Source: Pseudomonas pharyngis (GTDB taxonomy: Bacteria; Pseudomonadota; Gammaproteobacteria; Pseudomonadales; Pseudomonadaceae). From it: 64,000 bases of DNA. Of the stretch, positions 62,603-64,000 are shown in pieces. A model generated the notes under the pieces. The model had not been told where the DNA came from and did not search any database. It saw only the letters and a list, made by a program, of their open reading frames with translations. The position numbers were made by a program, and so were the translations under genes. The stretch's first letter is position 1, and the number at the start of each line of letters is the position of its first letter. The stretch spans positions 310,001 through 374,000 of the forward strand of contig NZ_BQID01000001.1 of NCBI RefSeq assembly GCF_021602345.1, given 5' to 3'.

Positions 62603-62758
62603 TCAGCGCTTGAAAGCTGTCGACTGTTGTACTTGTTGCGCCACTTCAATCGGTGCATCGGCCTTGTTGGCCCACAGACTTTGCGCATAACCGGTGGTCA
62701 CGACGCCCAGACCGAACAAAATTACCAAAGTCCACAGCAAATCCGGTTTGCGTTTCAT
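62603..62758 (-). CDS. 51-residue membrane protein
   Basis: A short gene encoding MKRKPDLLWTLVILFGLGVV followed by TTGYAQSLWANKADAPIEVA and QQVQQSTAFKR. One membrane helix (about residues 8-24) is followed by a short polar tail. A GAGGGG ribosome site precedes the start and codon use is typical of the neighbours. I know of no function; similar small proteins occur at this position in other pseudomonads, to my memory. It is convergent with fthC. Confidence 0.7.
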   Translation of the reverse strand: MKRKPDLLWTLVILFGLGVVTTGYAQSLWANKADAPIEVAQQVQQSTAFKR

Positions 62759-62955
62759 CGATTGCCCCCCTCAAGGCACATCATCACGATGACAGCAGCG
62801 GTTTCCATTCGTAGGCCGTGCAGCAGCGTCAAGCTTTAAAGGCCGGCATTTTGCGACAACGTGAACCGTCGCGCAAATGCTGACGTCAACCGACCGTCGG
62901 TTTGTCATAAAATTGCCGGACAACCTGCCCAATGACCGCTTGAGGAGCACACACC

Positions 62956-63408
62956 ATGGCCTACTGGCTGATGAAATCCGAGCCCGACGAGCTCTCGATC
63001 AAGGGCCTGGAAAAGCTCGGCAAAGCGCGCTGGGACGGGGTTCGCAACTATCAGGCACGCAATTTCCTGCGCGCCATGGCGGTGGGGGACGAGTTCTTTT
63101 TCTACCATTCCAGCTGCCCGGAGCCGGGCATTGCCGGAATCGGCAAAATAATCGAAGCGGCGTACCCGGATCCCACCGCACTGGAACCGGAAAGCCATTA
63201 CTTCGACCCGAAAGCCACGCCGGAGAAAAACGCCTGGAGCGCGATCGATGTCGCCCACGTAGAGACATTCAACCGAGTCTTGAAGCTGGATTATCTGAAG
63301 CAGCAGACCGCGCTGGCCGAGATGCCGCTGGTGCAAAAGGGTTCGCGGCTGTCGGTGATGCCGGTGACGGCCGAGCAGTGGGCGGCGGTGATCGCGCTCA
63401 AATCCTGA
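62956..63408 (+). CDS. EVE-domain protein
   Basis: A 150-residue single-domain protein of the EVE (PUA-like) family. MAYWLMKSEPDELSIKGLEK, ARWDGVRNYQARNFLRAM and YHSSCPEPGIAGIGKIIEAA are characteristic. EVE domains bind modified bases in DNA or RNA, but no specific role is known for this stand-alone form. An AGGAG site lies 10 bp upstream of the ATG. Confidence 0.88.
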   Translation: MAYWLMKSEPDELSIKGLEKLGKARWDGVRNYQARNFLRAMAVGDEFFFYHSSCPEPGIAGIGKIIEAAYPDPTALEPESHYFDPKATPEKNAWSAIDVAHVETFNRVLKLDYLKQQTALAEMPLVQKGSRLSVMPVTAEQWAAVIALKS

Positions 63409-63430
63409 ATCATCCTTCGCCTGACAAAAT

Positions 63431-63544
63431 GCCTTCGCGGGCAAGCCCGCTCCCACAGGTATTTCTGGTGGTCACAAATAATGTGTTCACTAAAAATCCC
63501 TGTGGGAGCTGCGGTGCGACGATTCGACTTGCCAGCGATGAGGC
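63431..63544. repeat. Pseudomonas REP pair, second copy with an altered loop
   Basis: A standard copy (TTCGCGGGCAAGCCCGCTCC from 63434) and an inverted variant TGTGGGAGCTGCGGTGCGAC...TTGCCAGCGATG at 63500-63540 with an enlarged loop. It lies between convergent genes. Confidence 0.75.
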
Positions 63545-63564
63545 CCGCCCGGACAACGAATGCC

Positions 63565-63972
63565 TTACTGAATGATCAGGTTATTGAACAACAGGTCTTC
63601 AACCACCGGCTTGCCGGTCTCGTCATTCATCACTTGCTGGGTCTGTTTCAAGGCTTCCTGACGCAATTTTTCCTTGCCCTCGATGCTGCCCATCGCATCG
63701 GTGGTCTGCTGAGTGAACAGCGCCACCAGTTGATTGCGGATCAGCGGCTCGTTGGCCTTGACCAGTTTGGTCGCCTCTTCGCCAGTCACCCGCAGTGCCA
63801 CGTCGGCCTTGTAGACCTTGAGCTTCGGAGTGCCATCGAGCCCGTAGTTGCCCACGAACGGCGGGCTCAGGGTGATGTAGTTGACCTTCGGCGCCTCGCC
63901 CTCTTTGGCTTCTTCGGCCAGCGCTGCCACAGGCAGAGACAGGGCCAGCAACAACATGATCCACGCTTTCAC
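63565..63972 (-). CDS. FliL-like periplasmic protein
   Basis: A 135-residue exported protein with a cleavable signal peptide MKAWIMLLLALSLPVAALA and a FliL-type domain: YITLSPPFVGNYGLDGTPKL, VALRVTGEEATKLVKANEP, LIRNQLVALFTQQTTDAMGS. True FliL has a membrane anchor and sits in flagellar operons; this is a shorter stand-alone relative common in Pseudomonas. Function is unknown. The last 28 bp of the window contain its ribosome site (AAGGAG) and nothing more. Confidence 0.82.
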   Translation of the reverse strand: MKAWIMLLLALSLPVAALAEEAKEGEAPKVNYITLSPPFVGNYGLDGTPKLKVYKADVALRVTGEEATKLVKANEPLIRNQLVALFTQQTTDAMGSIEGKEKLRQEALKQTQQVMNDETGKPVVEDLLFNNLIIQ

Positions 63973-64000
63973 AATTCGCTCCTTATCCGGTTTGCGGCCT

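Overview
The window is a stretch of core chromosome from a Pseudomonas of the fluorescens/putida lineage. This rests on the high-GC coding style, at least eight intergenic copies of the Pseudomonas REP palindrome (GTGGGAGC...GCTCCCAC type), and gene order. As I remember it, positions 1-31500 follow the P. aeruginosa block ptsP-rppH-ilvA-rpiA-serA-hacB-spu in reverse, and 41000-62800 follow the argA-argE-gcv-ubi-pepP-zapA-6S RNA-fthC block. The genes between them (32-41 kb) form a sulfur-starvation cluster. I see no prophage, transposase, CRISPR array, tRNA or rRNA.

Layout. 1-8 kb: partial ptsP, rppH, a HAD phosphatase, ilvA, rpiA and two tandem SdiA-regulated-family proteins. 8-21 kb: a fumarylacetoacetate-hydrolase-family gene and D-2-hydroxyglutarate dehydrogenase divergent from serA, then small periplasmic proteins, a DUF523/TudS plus 2OG-oxygenase pair, a lipase-like hydrolase, a HacB-like acylase, and a GlxA regulator divergent from an HD protein. 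21-31.5 kb: the polyamine locus, with ABC transporter spuDEFGH, aminotransferase spuC, and glutamylpolyamine synthetases spuB and spuI. SpuA, the expected amidohydrolase of this locus, is reduced to a decayed remnant. 31.7-41 kb: a TetR regulator, ssuEADCBF, lsfA, an OprD-family porin and an orphan tauA.

41-48.5 kb: argA, argE, a CYTH/CHAD triphosphatase, an Lrp regulator, a solitary PilB/GspE-type ATPase and small proteins. 48.5-56.2 kb: the glycine cleavage operon gcvT-gcvH-(terminator)-gcvP and a ferric iron ABC transporter lacking its ATPase, with a MITE-like element between its two genes. 56.2-64 kb: ygfB-pepP-ubiH-DUF4442-ubiI, divergent from a coiled-coil protein, zapA, 6S RNA and fthC, then a 51-residue membrane protein, an EVE protein and a FliL-like periplasmic protein.

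Themes are serine/one-carbon metabolism (serA with D2HGDH, gcvTHP, fthC), polyamine import and gamma-glutamyl catabolism, organosulfur scavenging with a peroxiredoxin, and ubiquinone synthesis. The observations most worth following are the spuA remnant, a shared AAAGAAT-type element upstream of ssuE, lsfA and tauA, the coupled TudS/2OG-oxygenase pair, a solute-binding protein with most of one lobe missing, the solitary secretion-type ATPase, and the 179-bp inverted-repeat element. No wholly new multi-gene system is evident.
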